A DNA stretch of 64,000 nt from NCBI GenBank assembly GCA_963821235.1, contig CAWGCS010000001.1:682001-746000 (forward strand). The letters are read 5' to 3'. Source of the stretch: CTSoil-043 sp963821235. GTDB lineage: Bacteria; Chloroflexota; Limnocylindria; Limnocylindrales; CSP1-4. Position numbers and translations under genes: made by a program. Shown here one piece after another: positions 6,792-14,596 of the stretch. Position 1 is the stretch's first letter. Every line of letters begins with the position of its first letter. Under the pieces are notes generated by a model. That model did no database searches. It saw only the letters and a list, made by a program, of their open reading frames with translations, and was not told where the DNA came from.

Positions 6792-9116
6792 ATGCACCGA
6801 TCTCTGCCCCGTATCGCCCTCCATCGAGGCTCGCCCGGCGTGCGGCGAGCCTGGACCGTCCGGATCGCCCTCTGGAGCGCCCGTCATCGCTGGCCGGTGC
6901 TGCTCGGCTGGTTCGCCGTCACGATCGGCCTCTTCGTCGCGAGCCAGGGCCTCGGCGGGATCCGGGCGGTCGGCGCGATGAGCGGGGCCGAGCTGTCGCA
7001 GACCGAGTCCGGGCGGGCCATCGCGGCGATGCATGCGGGAGGGGCGGAGTCGCTTCCGGACGAGCTCGTCGTGGTCGTCACCAGCCCGTCGCTCGAGGCA
7101 ACCGATCCTGCCTTCCGAGCGACGGTCGCCACGATCGTCGAACGGCTCCAGGGCGTGACGGCCGGCCTCGACGGCACGACCGCCCCGGCCCTGGCCGGCC
7201 TCACCGACCCGTACTCGGCGCCGCCGGCGGCGGGGCTCGTCGCGCCGGACCTCACGAGCGTCCGCATCGTCGGCCGGATCGAGGGCGACGCCGCCGCGCT
7301 CGAGGCGAAGACGGACGCGCTCGCCCCGGTCATCGCCTCCCTGCAGGCCGAGCTTCCGGCCTACGAGGTCCACGCCTACGGGACGACGCTCCTCAACGAC
7401 CAGGTCGCCGACGAGATCGACCACGACCTCGACGGGGCGCTGCGGATCAGCCTCCCGGCCACGTTCCTCATCCTGCTCATCGCGTTCGGGGCCCTGGTGG
7501 CCGCCTGCGTCCCGCTCGTCCTCGCGATCACGGCCCTTCTGGGAGCCTTCGGGATCGTCGGCATCTTCAGCCAGGTGGTCGCGCCGATCAGCCCGTACGC
7601 GGGCCAGGTGATCGTCCTCATCGGCCTCGCCGTCGCGATCGACTACTCCCTGTTCATGATCACCCGCTTCCGTTCCGAGCGACGGGCCGGGCGCGGCCGG
7701 CTGGCCGCGATCGAGGTGGCCAGCTCGACCGCGGGACGGGCCGTCTTCTTCAGCGGCATCGCGGTGATGATCTCGCTCGCCGGGCTCTTCCTGATCCCGG
7801 TCGCGGTCTTCCAGACGATGGCAGTCGGCACGATCGCGGTCATCCTCGTCTCGGTCCTCGGCAGCCTCGTCTTCCTGCCGGCCGTTCTCTCCATCCTCGG
7901 TGACCGGGTGGACCGGGGGACGATCCCGTTCGTCTCGCGGCGGCACGCCGACGGCGCCGGGGCCTGGGCCCGGATCGTCCAGGCCGTCATGAAGCGCCCG
8001 GTCATGGCGGCCCTGGCCGCAACCACCGTGCTCCTCGCTCTCGCCTGGCCGGTCACCCAGCTTCGCCTCGGCGAGCCCGACATCTCGGTGATCCCCGACA
8101 CCGTCGACGGCGTCCAGGCGGTCGAGGCCCTGCAGGCGCACTGGCCGCAAGGGGCGCTCCTGACGCTCGACGTGGCCGTGACGCCCGCCGACGAGCCGGC
8201 GACCCGGGAGGCGATCGACCGGCTCGGGCCGGCCCTCCTCGGCGTGGAGGGCCTCTCCGGGCCGGCTCGGCTGTCGGCCGCGGACGACGGCACCGCCGCG
8301 TCGGTCTCGGTCCTGATGTCGGGAGACGCGAACGACCCAGCGAGCTGGCAGATCGTCCGGACCGTGCGGGAAGAGGTCGTGCCGGCCATCCTCGGCGGCC
8401 TGCCCGGCGTCACGACCTCGGTGGGGGGCGGCGCCGCGGTCAGCCTCGACCAGACCCGGATCTTCACCGACGGCATGGGTCGGATCTTCGTCTTCGTCCT
8501 CGGCCTCTCGTTCGTCCTGCTGCTGCTGGTCTTCCACTCGATCGCCATCCCCCTCAAGGCGATCATGCTCAACCTGCTCGCCACGGGCGCGGCGTTCGGG
8601 GCGCTCGTCCTCGTCTTCCAGGATGGCTGGCTCGGGTCGCTGCTCGGCATCCGGCCGGCCGAGGTCACCCACTTCATCCCGATCTTCGTCTTCACGGTCC
8701 TCTTCGGGCTGTCGATGGACTACGAGGTCTTCATCCTCTCGCGGATCAAGGAGTCCCACGACCAGGGCGCCGGCTCGCACGAGGCCGTCGCGCGAGGGAT
8801 CAGCCTCACCGCCGGCACCGTCACGAGCGCGGCCGCGATCATGGTGGTCGTCTTCGCCGTCTTCCTGACCCTTCCGCTGGGGATCGCCCGCCAGCTCGGC
8901 CTCGGCCTGGGGGTCGCCGTCCTCGTCGACGCGACGATCATCCGAACCGTCCTCCTGCCCGCGACGATGCGCCTGCTCGGCGACTGGAACTGGTGGATGC
9001 CGCCGTTCCTGCGCTGGCTGCCCCGGATCACCATCGAGGGCGAGGCGGGCGGCGAGCCGCTGGCCGGGGGGCTGTCGGGCTCCGCCGGGACGGTCATCCG
9101 TCCCTCCGTCCAGTGA
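6792..9116 (+). CDS. MmpL/RND-type membrane exporter
   Basis: From the ATG at 6792 the protein has 774 residues and the two-fold MMPL layout. TM1 lies near 34-50, followed by a large extracytoplasmic domain, five or six TM helices, then a second TM, a second periplasmic-type domain and five TM helices. The paired Asp-Tyr proton-relay sites are visible as AIDYSLFMITR (about residue 282) and SMDYEVFILSR (about residue 640), as in MmpL lipid transporters. Such proteins move lipids, glycolipids or hydrophobic drugs using the proton gradient. A longer reading from 6654 adds an Arg/Gly/Ser-rich leader that does not look coding. The substrate is unknown; the lipid-glycosylation genes elsewhere in the window make lipid export plausible but unproven. 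Confidence 0.85.
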   Translation: MHRSLPRIALHRGSPGVRRAWTVRIALWSARHRWPVLLGWFAVTIGLFVASQGLGGIRAVGAMSGAELSQTESGRAIAAMHAGGAESLPDELVVVVTSPSLEATDPAFRATVATIVERLQGVTAGLDGTTAPALAGLTDPYSAPPAAGLVAPDLTSVRIVGRIEGDAAALEAKTDALAPVIASLQAELPAYEVHAYGTTLLNDQVADEIDHDLDGALRISLPATFLILLIAFGALVAACVPLVLAITALLGAFGIVGIFSQVVAPISPYAGQVIVLIGLAVAIDYSLFMITRFRSERRAGRGRLAAIEVASSTAGRAVFFSGIAVMISLAGLFLIPVAVFQTMAVGTIAVILVSVLGSLVFLPAVLSILGDRVDRGTIPFVSRRHADGAGAWARIVQAVMKRPVMAALAATTVLLALAWPVTQLRLGEPDISVIPDTVDGVQAVEALQAHWPQGALLTLDVAVTPADEPATREAIDRLGPALLGVEGLSGPARLSAADDGTAASVSVLMSGDANDPASWQIVRTVREEVVPAILGGLPGVTTSVGGGAAVSLDQTRIFTDGMGRIFVFVLGLSFVLLLLVFHSIAIPLKAIMLNLLATGAAFGALVLVFQDGWLGSLLGIRPAEVTHFIPIFVFTVLFGLSMDYEVFILSRIKESHDQGAGSHEAVARGISLTAGTVTSAAAIMVVVFAVFLTLPLGIARQLGLGLGVAVLVDATIIRTVLLPATMRLLGDWNWWMPPFLRWLPRITIEGEAGGEPLAGGLSGSAGTVIRPSVQ

Positions 9117-9319
9117 GGCCCGGCCGTGGCGAGGTGACGCCGATGCTGCCCTCCGGCACTTGGGGCGCCGTCCCGGCGGCGGGGACAATCGGGCCGGTGG
9201 GACCCTCGGTCCCATCGTCGCTTCCGCCGTCCGAAAGGATCACCACGTTGGCGAGACATCCGGGCGCCGCCCAGCCTGCGAACGGGGATCTCGCCCGGCC
9301 TGCCGCAGCGCCGGCCACG

Positions 9320-10099
9320 ATGAGCGCCGCGGGCGCCACGCCCAGGGACTACTACGACGAGGGCTGGGGCACCTACATCTCCGGGCAGCGCGTCGACGAG
9401 AGGGAGGAGCTCTGGTTCCGGTACCTGCCGCTCATGCGCGTCTACGGCTTCGTCGTCCTCGCCGCGGCGCTCGTGGTCGCGTATCCGCGGGACGATCCGG
9501 GGGGCTGGCGAGGTCCGCTCGCCGTCGCCGGGATCGCCGCCCTGGCGGTCGTCTTCTGGATCATGTGGGTGCGGCGTCCCATCTGGGGCTACGCGACGCG
9601 GGTCCTCGCGGTCCACGGCTTCTTCCAGCTGGCGGCCTACGCGGGCCTCGTGCTCCTCTCGCCGCCCTTCGCGGTCCTGCAGCTCCTCGTCTACCCGCAG
9701 GTCGTCTTCTCCCTCTCGATCCGCCTTGCCGTCGGCGGCTGCCTGTTCATCGGCGCGGCGACCGGCCTCGCCAGCCTGGCCGGATCGGGCGGCGCCCTCG
9801 AGACCGCTCTCCCCTCCGTCTTCTACAACCTCCTCACGGCCACCATGGTGATCGCGATCGGCGTCTGGATGCGCCAGACGATCGCCCAGAGCCTCGGGCG
9901 GCGAGCCCTCATCGCCGAGCTGACCGCGGCCCGACGAGGAGCTCGCGGCGGCGGAGCGCGAGGCGGCCGTGGCCGAGGAGCGGGCCCGCCTCGCCCGGGA
10001 GATCCACGACACGCTCGCCCAGGGGTTCGCCTCGGTGGTCACCCACCTCGAGGCCGCCGACGCCTGCCTGGGCACCGACCAGGGGCGCGCCCGCCGTGA
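9320..10099 (+). CDS. sensor histidine kinase, N-terminal membrane part (frame broken)
   Basis: This frame encodes the sensor half of a NarL-partner histidine kinase. A short cytoplasmic leader (around YYDEGWGTYISGQR) is followed by about six hydrophobic helices such as FVVLAAALVVAYP, AVVFWIMWV and LTATMVIAIGVWM. The real coding sense ends near 9930: after RRALIAELTAA the frame turns Arg/Gly-rich. The expected coiled coil (LAAAEREAAVAEERARLAREIHD) continues in the next frame, so one extra base in the CCC at 9930-9932 explains the break. The start is ATG 9320, or TTG 9248 after an AAAGGAT-like site. The true gene is probably 9320-10640. Confidence 0.7.
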   Translation: MSAAGATPRDYYDEGWGTYISGQRVDEREELWFRYLPLMRVYGFVVLAAALVVAYPRDDPGGWRGPLAVAGIAALAVVFWIMWVRRPIWGYATRVLAVHGFFQLAAYAGLVLLSPPFAVLQLLVYPQVVFSLSIRLAVGGCLFIGAATGLASLAGSGGALETALPSVFYNLLTATMVIAIGVWMRQTIAQSLGRRALIAELTAARRGARGGGARGGRGRGAGPPRPGDPRHARPGVRLGGHPPRGRRRLPGHRPGARPP

Positions 10100-10640
10100 C
10101 CTGCGGACCGCCGCGGAGGTGGCCCGGGCGAGCCTGGCCGAGGCCCGGACGATGCTCTGGGCGCTCCGTCCCGAGACGATCGCGACGGCCGGCCTCCCGG
10201 CCGCGATCGAGCGGGTCGCGGCGGCCGCTGGCGGCGCCGGTGGCCCAGCCGTCGAGGTGACGGTCTCCGGGCCGCCGCGGGCGCTCCACCCCGAGGTCGA
10301 GGTCACCCTCCTGCGGGCGGCGCAGGAGGCGCTGGCCAACGCGCGACGCCATGCCGCGGCCTCGCACGTCGCGGTGACCCTCACCTACTTCGCGGACGAG
10401 GTGAGCCTCGACATCGCCGACGACGGCCGCGGCTTCGATCCGGCCGGCGCCGGCCGGTCGGGCGGGATGGGCCTTCTCGGCATGCGCGAGCGCGTGGAGG
10501 GCCTGGAGGGCCGCCTCGCGATCGAGAGCGCGCCCGGCGAAGGGACGGCCGTGGCGGTGACCCTCCCGGCCATCGAGCCGCCGCTGGCCGCACCGAGGCC
10601 GGCGGACGGAGAGCCATCCAGCGGGAGCGACATCCGATGA
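9969..10640 (+). CDS. sensor histidine kinase, C-terminal catalytic part (frame broken)
   Basis: This is the transmitter half of the kinase whose membrane part lies in the preceding frame. It has the HisKA_3 phosphoacceptor site AREIHDTLAQGF (His at residue 13), a dimerisation helix pair, and an HATPase_c domain. The ATPase domain shows the N-box EALANARRHA, the G1 box DDGRGFDP and the G2 region GGMGLLGMRERV. Its TGA overlaps the start of the response regulator as ATGA, so both are translated together. Alone it would be a soluble fragment; the single-base disruption near 9930 makes a frameshift or consensus error likelier than two separate genes. Confidence 0.8.
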   Translation: MAEERARLAREIHDTLAQGFASVVTHLEAADACLGTDQGRARRDLRTAAEVARASLAEARTMLWALRPETIATAGLPAAIERVAAAAGGAGGPAVEVTVSGPPRALHPEVEVTLLRAAQEALANARRHAAASHVAVTLTYFADEVSLDIADDGRGFDPAGAGRSGGMGLLGMRERVEGLEGRLAIESAPGEGTAVAVTLPAIEPPLAAPRPADGEPSSGSDIR

Positions 10641-11293
10641 GCCAGGGCACCACGATCCGCCTGCTGATCGCCGACGACCACCCCGTCGTCCGGACCGGCC
10701 TGCGCCACCTGTTCGAGACCGAGGCCGGCTTCGAGGTGGCGGCGGAGGCCGCCGACGGCGCCGCCGCGGTCGAGGCGGTGCTGGAGGTGCGACCCGACAT
10801 CGTGCTGATGGACCTCCAGATGCCCGTCATGGACGGGGTCGAGGCGATCCGCCGGATCCGCGCCCTTCCCCAGCCGCCCCCCGTCCTCGTGCTGACCACC
10901 TACGACTCGGACGCCCAGATCCTCGCCGCGATCGAGGCGGGAGCCACCGGCTACCTGTTGAAGGACGCCGAGCGCGACACGCTGTTCGCGTCGGTCCGCA
11001 GCGCGGTGCGCGGCGGCTCGCCGCTCGGGCCGACCGTCGCCGCCCGTCTCGTCCGCCGCCTGGGGAGTGGGTCCGCCCGGACCCCCGAGCCGCTCACCGG
11101 TCGCGAGCTCGAGGTCGTCCGACTCGTGGCGAGGGGCGCCTCCAACCGGGAGATCGCCCGCGACCTCCGGATCAGCGAGGCGACCGTCAAGACGCACCTG
11201 ATCCACATCTTCGAGAAGCTCGGCGTCTCCGATCGGACGTCCGCCGTCACCACGGCCCTCGAGCGCGGCCTGATCCAGCTTCCACGGGGCTGA
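10637..11293 (+). CDS. NarL/LuxR-type response regulator
   Basis: The product has 218 residues. A receiver domain (about 6-125) has acidic pocket IADDHP, phosphoacceptor Asp59 in LMDLQMPVMDG, the switch Thr in VLTTYD and Lys in YLLKDA. A GerE/LuxR helix-turn-helix follows (about 150-210: LTGRELEVVRLVARGASN, then EIARDLRISEATVKTHL). It overlaps the histidine kinase by 4 nt and is clearly its cognate regulator. Target genes are not evident; the downstream flavodoxin gene, 65 nt away, may belong to the same transcript. Confidence 0.95.
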   Translation: MSQGTTIRLLIADDHPVVRTGLRHLFETEAGFEVAAEAADGAAAVEAVLEVRPDIVLMDLQMPVMDGVEAIRRIRALPQPPPVLVLTTYDSDAQILAAIEAGATGYLLKDAERDTLFASVRSAVRGGSPLGPTVAARLVRRLGSGSARTPEPLTGRELEVVRLVARGASNREIARDLRISEATVKTHLIHIFEKLGVSDRTSAVTTALERGLIQLPRG

Positions 11294-11358
11294 GGCAGGC
11301 CGTCGCGGCGTCCCCGCCGGCGCCTCCCGCCCGACCATCCACCCAGGAGATGATCGCC

Positions 11359-12159
11359 ATGCCCGTCCTCGTCGCCTACGCCAGCAAGCACGGTGCCACC
11401 GCGGGGATCGCGGAGCGGATCGCGGAACGGCTGCGTTCGGCCGGGCTGGAGGCGGAAGCGCGGCCGGTGAAGGCCGTGCGCGACGTCGCGGCGTACGACG
11501 CCTTCGTGATCGGCGGCGCAGCCTACATGTTCCACTGGATGAAGGAGGCCACGGCCTTCGTGCGGCGCCACCGCGCCCTCCTTGCGACCCGGCCCGTGTG
11601 GCTCTTCAGCAGCGGACCGCTCGGCACCGAGCTCATCGACGAGGAAGGCCGGGACGTGCTCGTCGCCTCGGAGCCCAGGGAGTTCCCGGAGCTCCGGGCG
11701 GCCGTGCTGGCCCGGGGCGACCGGGTCTTCTTCGGCGCGTTCGACCCGCAGATGAAGGCGGTCGGGCTCATGGAGCGCATGGTCATGATGATGCCGGCCG
11801 CCCGGTCGGCCTTCCCCGCCGGCGACTTCCGCGACTGGGCCGAGATCGAGGCCTGGGCCGACGGGATCGCTCGCCAGCTGGCGGCGGGCGGCGGCGAGGC
11901 GAGCCTGAGGCGCCGCACGCTCGCCGACGCTCGGACCGGCCGTCCCTGCCACGACGGCGGTCGACCATCGAGGATCACCTTCTTTCGGTGCCGGCGGCAC
12001 TGGCAGCGGGACGGGGACCGCGCTTCCATGGGCGTCCGGCGCCGCCCGATCGTTCGACCCCCGTCCCCGGAACCTCGAGGTCGGGCGTGCGGCGCGACCG
12101 AGAGCCAGGGGACGGGCCCGCCGGACGGCAGGAGGCAGCGATGGCCAGGACGGTCGTGA
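11359..12159 (+). CDS. flavodoxin-domain protein (HemG-like), abnormal C-terminal tail
   Basis: The ATG at 11359 is preceded by AGGAG at 11345-11349. The first 180 residues are a flavodoxin fold: FMN phosphate loop YASKHGATAGIAERI, then VIGGAAYMFHWMKEA and WLFSSGPLG, as in menaquinone-dependent protoporphyrinogen-oxidase-like flavodoxins. Such proteins carry electrons or oxidise haem precursors. After residue about 178 the sequence becomes Arg/Pro-rich and does not look coding, and the frame runs 19 nt into the next gene. A one-base shift near 11885 would stop at 11908-11910, giving the usual length of about 183 residues. A further indel may therefore have removed the real stop. Confidence 0.75.
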   Translation: MPVLVAYASKHGATAGIAERIAERLRSAGLEAEARPVKAVRDVAAYDAFVIGGAAYMFHWMKEATAFVRRHRALLATRPVWLFSSGPLGTELIDEEGRDVLVASEPREFPELRAAVLARGDRVFFGAFDPQMKAVGLMERMVMMMPAARSAFPAGDFRDWAEIEAWADGIARQLAAGGGEASLRRRTLADARTGRPCHDGGRPSRITFFRCRRHWQRDGDRASMGVRRRPIVRPPSPEPRGRACGATESQGTGPPDGRRQRWPGRS

Positions 12160-13357
12160 TCGTGGGAGCGCTCGACACGAAGGGCGAGGACTTCCGCTTC
12201 GTGAAGGAGCTCGTCGAGGGGGCCGGCCTGGCCACGCTCGTCGTCGACTTCGGGGTGATGGGGCCCCCGGCGTTCCGGCCGGACGTCAGCCGCGAGGAGG
12301 TGGCGGCCGCCGCGGGCGCCGACCTCGCCCGTCTGGCCTCCGGCGATCACAAGGACGAGGCGATGGCGGCGATGGCGGCCGGGCTGGCGGCCGTGGTGCG
12401 CCGGCTGCACGCCGAGGGCCGCGTCGACGGCATCCTGGGCATGGGCGGCAGCGGCGGGACGTCGATCGCGACGACCGCCATGCGAACGCTCCCCGTGGGC
12501 GTCCCCAAGGTGATGGTCTCCACGCTGGGCGGCGGCGACGTCAGCGCCTTCGCCGGCACGAAGGACATCACCTTCATGCCACTCGATCGTCGACGTCGCC
12601 GGCTTCAACCGGCTGAGTCGCCGGATCTACGCGAACGCCGCCGGCGCCATCGCCGGGATGGTCAAGCAGGAGCCCCCGGTCGGCGGCGCCGACAAGCCGC
12701 TCGTGGTCGCCTCCATGTTCGGCAACACGACCGCGGCCGTCGATCACGCCAAGGGGATCGTCGAGGCCAGGGGCTACGAGGTCCTCGTCTTCCACGCCAC
12801 CGGCACCGGCGGCCGGACGATGGAGGGCCTCATCGCCGACGGCTTCATCTCGGCCTCGCTCGACATGACCACGACGGAGCTGGCCGACGAGGTCTGCGGC
12901 GGGATCCTGAGCGCGGGACCCGATCGCTGCATGGCGGCCGTCCCGGGCCGGCATCCCGGCCGTCCTCGTCCCCGGCTGCGTCGACATGGCCAACTTCGGG
13001 GGGATCGACACGGTCCCGGAGCGCTTCCGGGGCCGGAGCCTCTACAAGTGGAACCCCAACATCACGCTGCTCCGCACGAACGCGGAGGAGAACCGCCGGA
13101 TCGGCGAGCGGATCGCCGCCGCGGCCAACGCGGCGACGGCCCCGGTGGCCGTCCTCCTGCCCCTGGAGGGCGTCTCCATGCTCGACTCGGAGGGCCACGA
13201 GTTCTGGGACCCGGCCGCCGACGGCGCCTGCTTCGAGGCGATCCGCTCCGAGGCCCGGGAGGGGATCCCCGTCATCGAGGTCGACGCGAACGTCAACGAC
13301 CCGGCATTCTCGGGAACGGTCGCCGAGACCCTGCTGGAGATGCTGGCCGGGCGCTGA
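12141..13357 (+). pseudogene. Tm-1-like ATP-binding protein (UPF0261), two frame breaks
   Basis: The start ATG 12141 follows GGAGG. Three frames together read as one UPF0261/Tm-1-like protein of about 405 residues. Frame one (to about 12580) has VIVGALDTKGEDFRFVK and GILGMGGSGGTSIATTAM. Frame two (about 12583-12945) reads IVDVAGFNRLSRRIYANAAG, then ASMFGNTTAAVDHAKG. Frame three (from about 12950) has GIPAVLVPGCVDMANFGG and runs to the stop at 13357. Each shift equals one extra base, near 12579-12582 and 12941-12951. Family members bind ATP and have no firm enzymatic role; the plant homologue Tm-1 confers virus resistance. The next gene encodes the second half of the Tm-1 architecture. I suspect sequence error more than true decay. 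Confidence 0.75.
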
Positions 13358-13386
13358 CGCGCCGCCGGCCCTGAAGGAGGACGACC

Positions 13387-14225
13387 ATGCCGTTCATCCC
13401 GCGCGCCGAGATCCTGCGGCGCCTCCGGGCCCAGATCGCGGCCGGCCGGCCGATCGTCGGCTGCGGCGCCGGCACCGGTATCTCGGCGAAGATGGCCGAG
13501 GCCGGCGGTGCCGACCTGGTGATCATCTACAACTCGGGCCGCTACCGGATGGCGGGCCGCGGCTCGCTGGCGGGGATGATGCCCTACGGCGACGCCAACG
13601 GCATCGTCGTGGAGATGGCTTCCGAGGTGCTCCCGGTCGTGAAGGACACGCCCGTCCTGGCCGGCGTCAGCGGGACGGACCCCTTCCGGCTGATGCCGGT
13701 CTTCCTGCGGCAGCTCAAGGAGATGGGGTTCGACGGCGTCCAGAACTTCCCGACCGTCGGCCTCATCGACGGCGACTTCCGGAAGAACATCGAGGCGACC
13801 GGGATGGGCTACGACAAGGAGGTCGAGACGATCCGCCTGGCCTCCGAGCTCGACCTCTTCTGCTCGCCCTACGTCTTCACCCCCGACGACGCGCGGGCCA
13901 TGGCCGACGGCGGGCGCCGACCAGCTCGTCGCCCACGTCGGCCTGACGACGGCGGGGACGATCGGGGCGGGGGTCGCCTTCACGCTCGACGACGCCATCG
14001 ACCGGGTGATGGCGATCGCCGACGCCGGCCGGAGCGTCCGCAGGGACATGATCGTCCTCTGCCACGGCGGCCCCTTCGACGAGCCGGAGAGCGTGGGCCG
14101 GGCGCTGGCGCGGATGCCCGGGCGTCGCCGGCTTCTTCGGCGCCTCCAGCATCGAGCGGCTGCCGACGGAGCGCGCCATCCGCGGCCAGGTCCAGGAGCT
14201 CAAGCGGCTGGCCGTCGCGCGCTGA
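13387..14225 (+). pseudogene. PEP-hydrolase-like TIM-barrel protein, partner of UPF0261, two frame breaks
   Basis: A strong AAGGAGG precedes the ATG at 13387. Frame one encodes a TIM-barrel with IVGCGAGTGISAKMAEAGGA, VLAGVSGTDPFRLM and GVQNFPTVGLIDG, the phosphoenolpyruvate-hydrolase-like family found as the C-terminal half of Tm-1. One extra G near 13908-13914 moves the reading to DQLVAHVGLTTAGTIGAG. A second near 14118-14124 moves it to GFFGASSIERLPTERAI and the stop TGA 14223-14225. Restored length is about 279 residues, normal for the family. Adjacency to UPF0261 is conserved in many bacteria, so the two probably act together; the reaction is not established. Confidence 0.75.
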
Positions 14226-14256
14226 CCGGGAGGCCGACCGAGGGGCGAGGCCGCCC

Positions 14257-14592
14257 TCAGCTCGTGACGGGCAGGTCGTCGCGCTCGCGCAGGTGGAAGG
14301 CCACGCCGTAGACCTCGTCCGTGCCGGGGTCCCGGCGGGGCGCCGCCGTCAGGCGCCATTCGTGGCCGCCCATCCGGATCCAGCGTCCGGCCGGCTTGCC
14401 GCGCCGCAGCACGGCATCCAGGACGGCGAAGCCGACCGCCGGCAAGCCGATGAGGCCTTCGCGTGCCGGGAGGCCCACGCACTGCGCCCCGAAGAGCGCC
14501 CGGAACGCCTCGTTGCCGTAGACGACCAGGTGCCCCGCCCCGCGGCACATGCCCGCCGGGCGAGTGGCCGCGCCGTCGCGCGGTGCGCCCAC
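14257..14592 (-). CDS. small single PAS-domain protein
   Basis: The product has up to 111 residues from ATG 14592 (a second ATG at 14550 gives 97). From HLVVYGNEAFRALFG onward it reads as one PAS fold: an N-terminal YGNEAF strand-helix, the central GLPAREGLIGLP region and a C-terminal beta section with WRLTAAPRRDPGTDEVYGVA. It has no output domain. It starts just after the stop of the VanW gene (14597), so it is the last gene of the leftward rpmH-jag-vanW set. It may be a stand-alone sensor or partner module. The ligand is unknown. Confidence 0.6.
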   Translation of the reverse strand: MGAPRDGAATRPAGMCRGAGHLVVYGNEAFRALFGAQCVGLPAREGLIGLPAVGFAVLDAVLRRGKPAGRWIRMGGHEWRLTAAPRRDPGTDEVYGVAFHLRERDDLPVTS

Positions 14593-14596
14593 CGCG

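Noticed and set aside
6561..9215. 884-codon minus-strand frame opposite the MmpL gene
   Set aside because: Composition is dominated by Arg, Asp, Glu and Gly. The MmpL gene has TM helices and DY motifs in the other strand.
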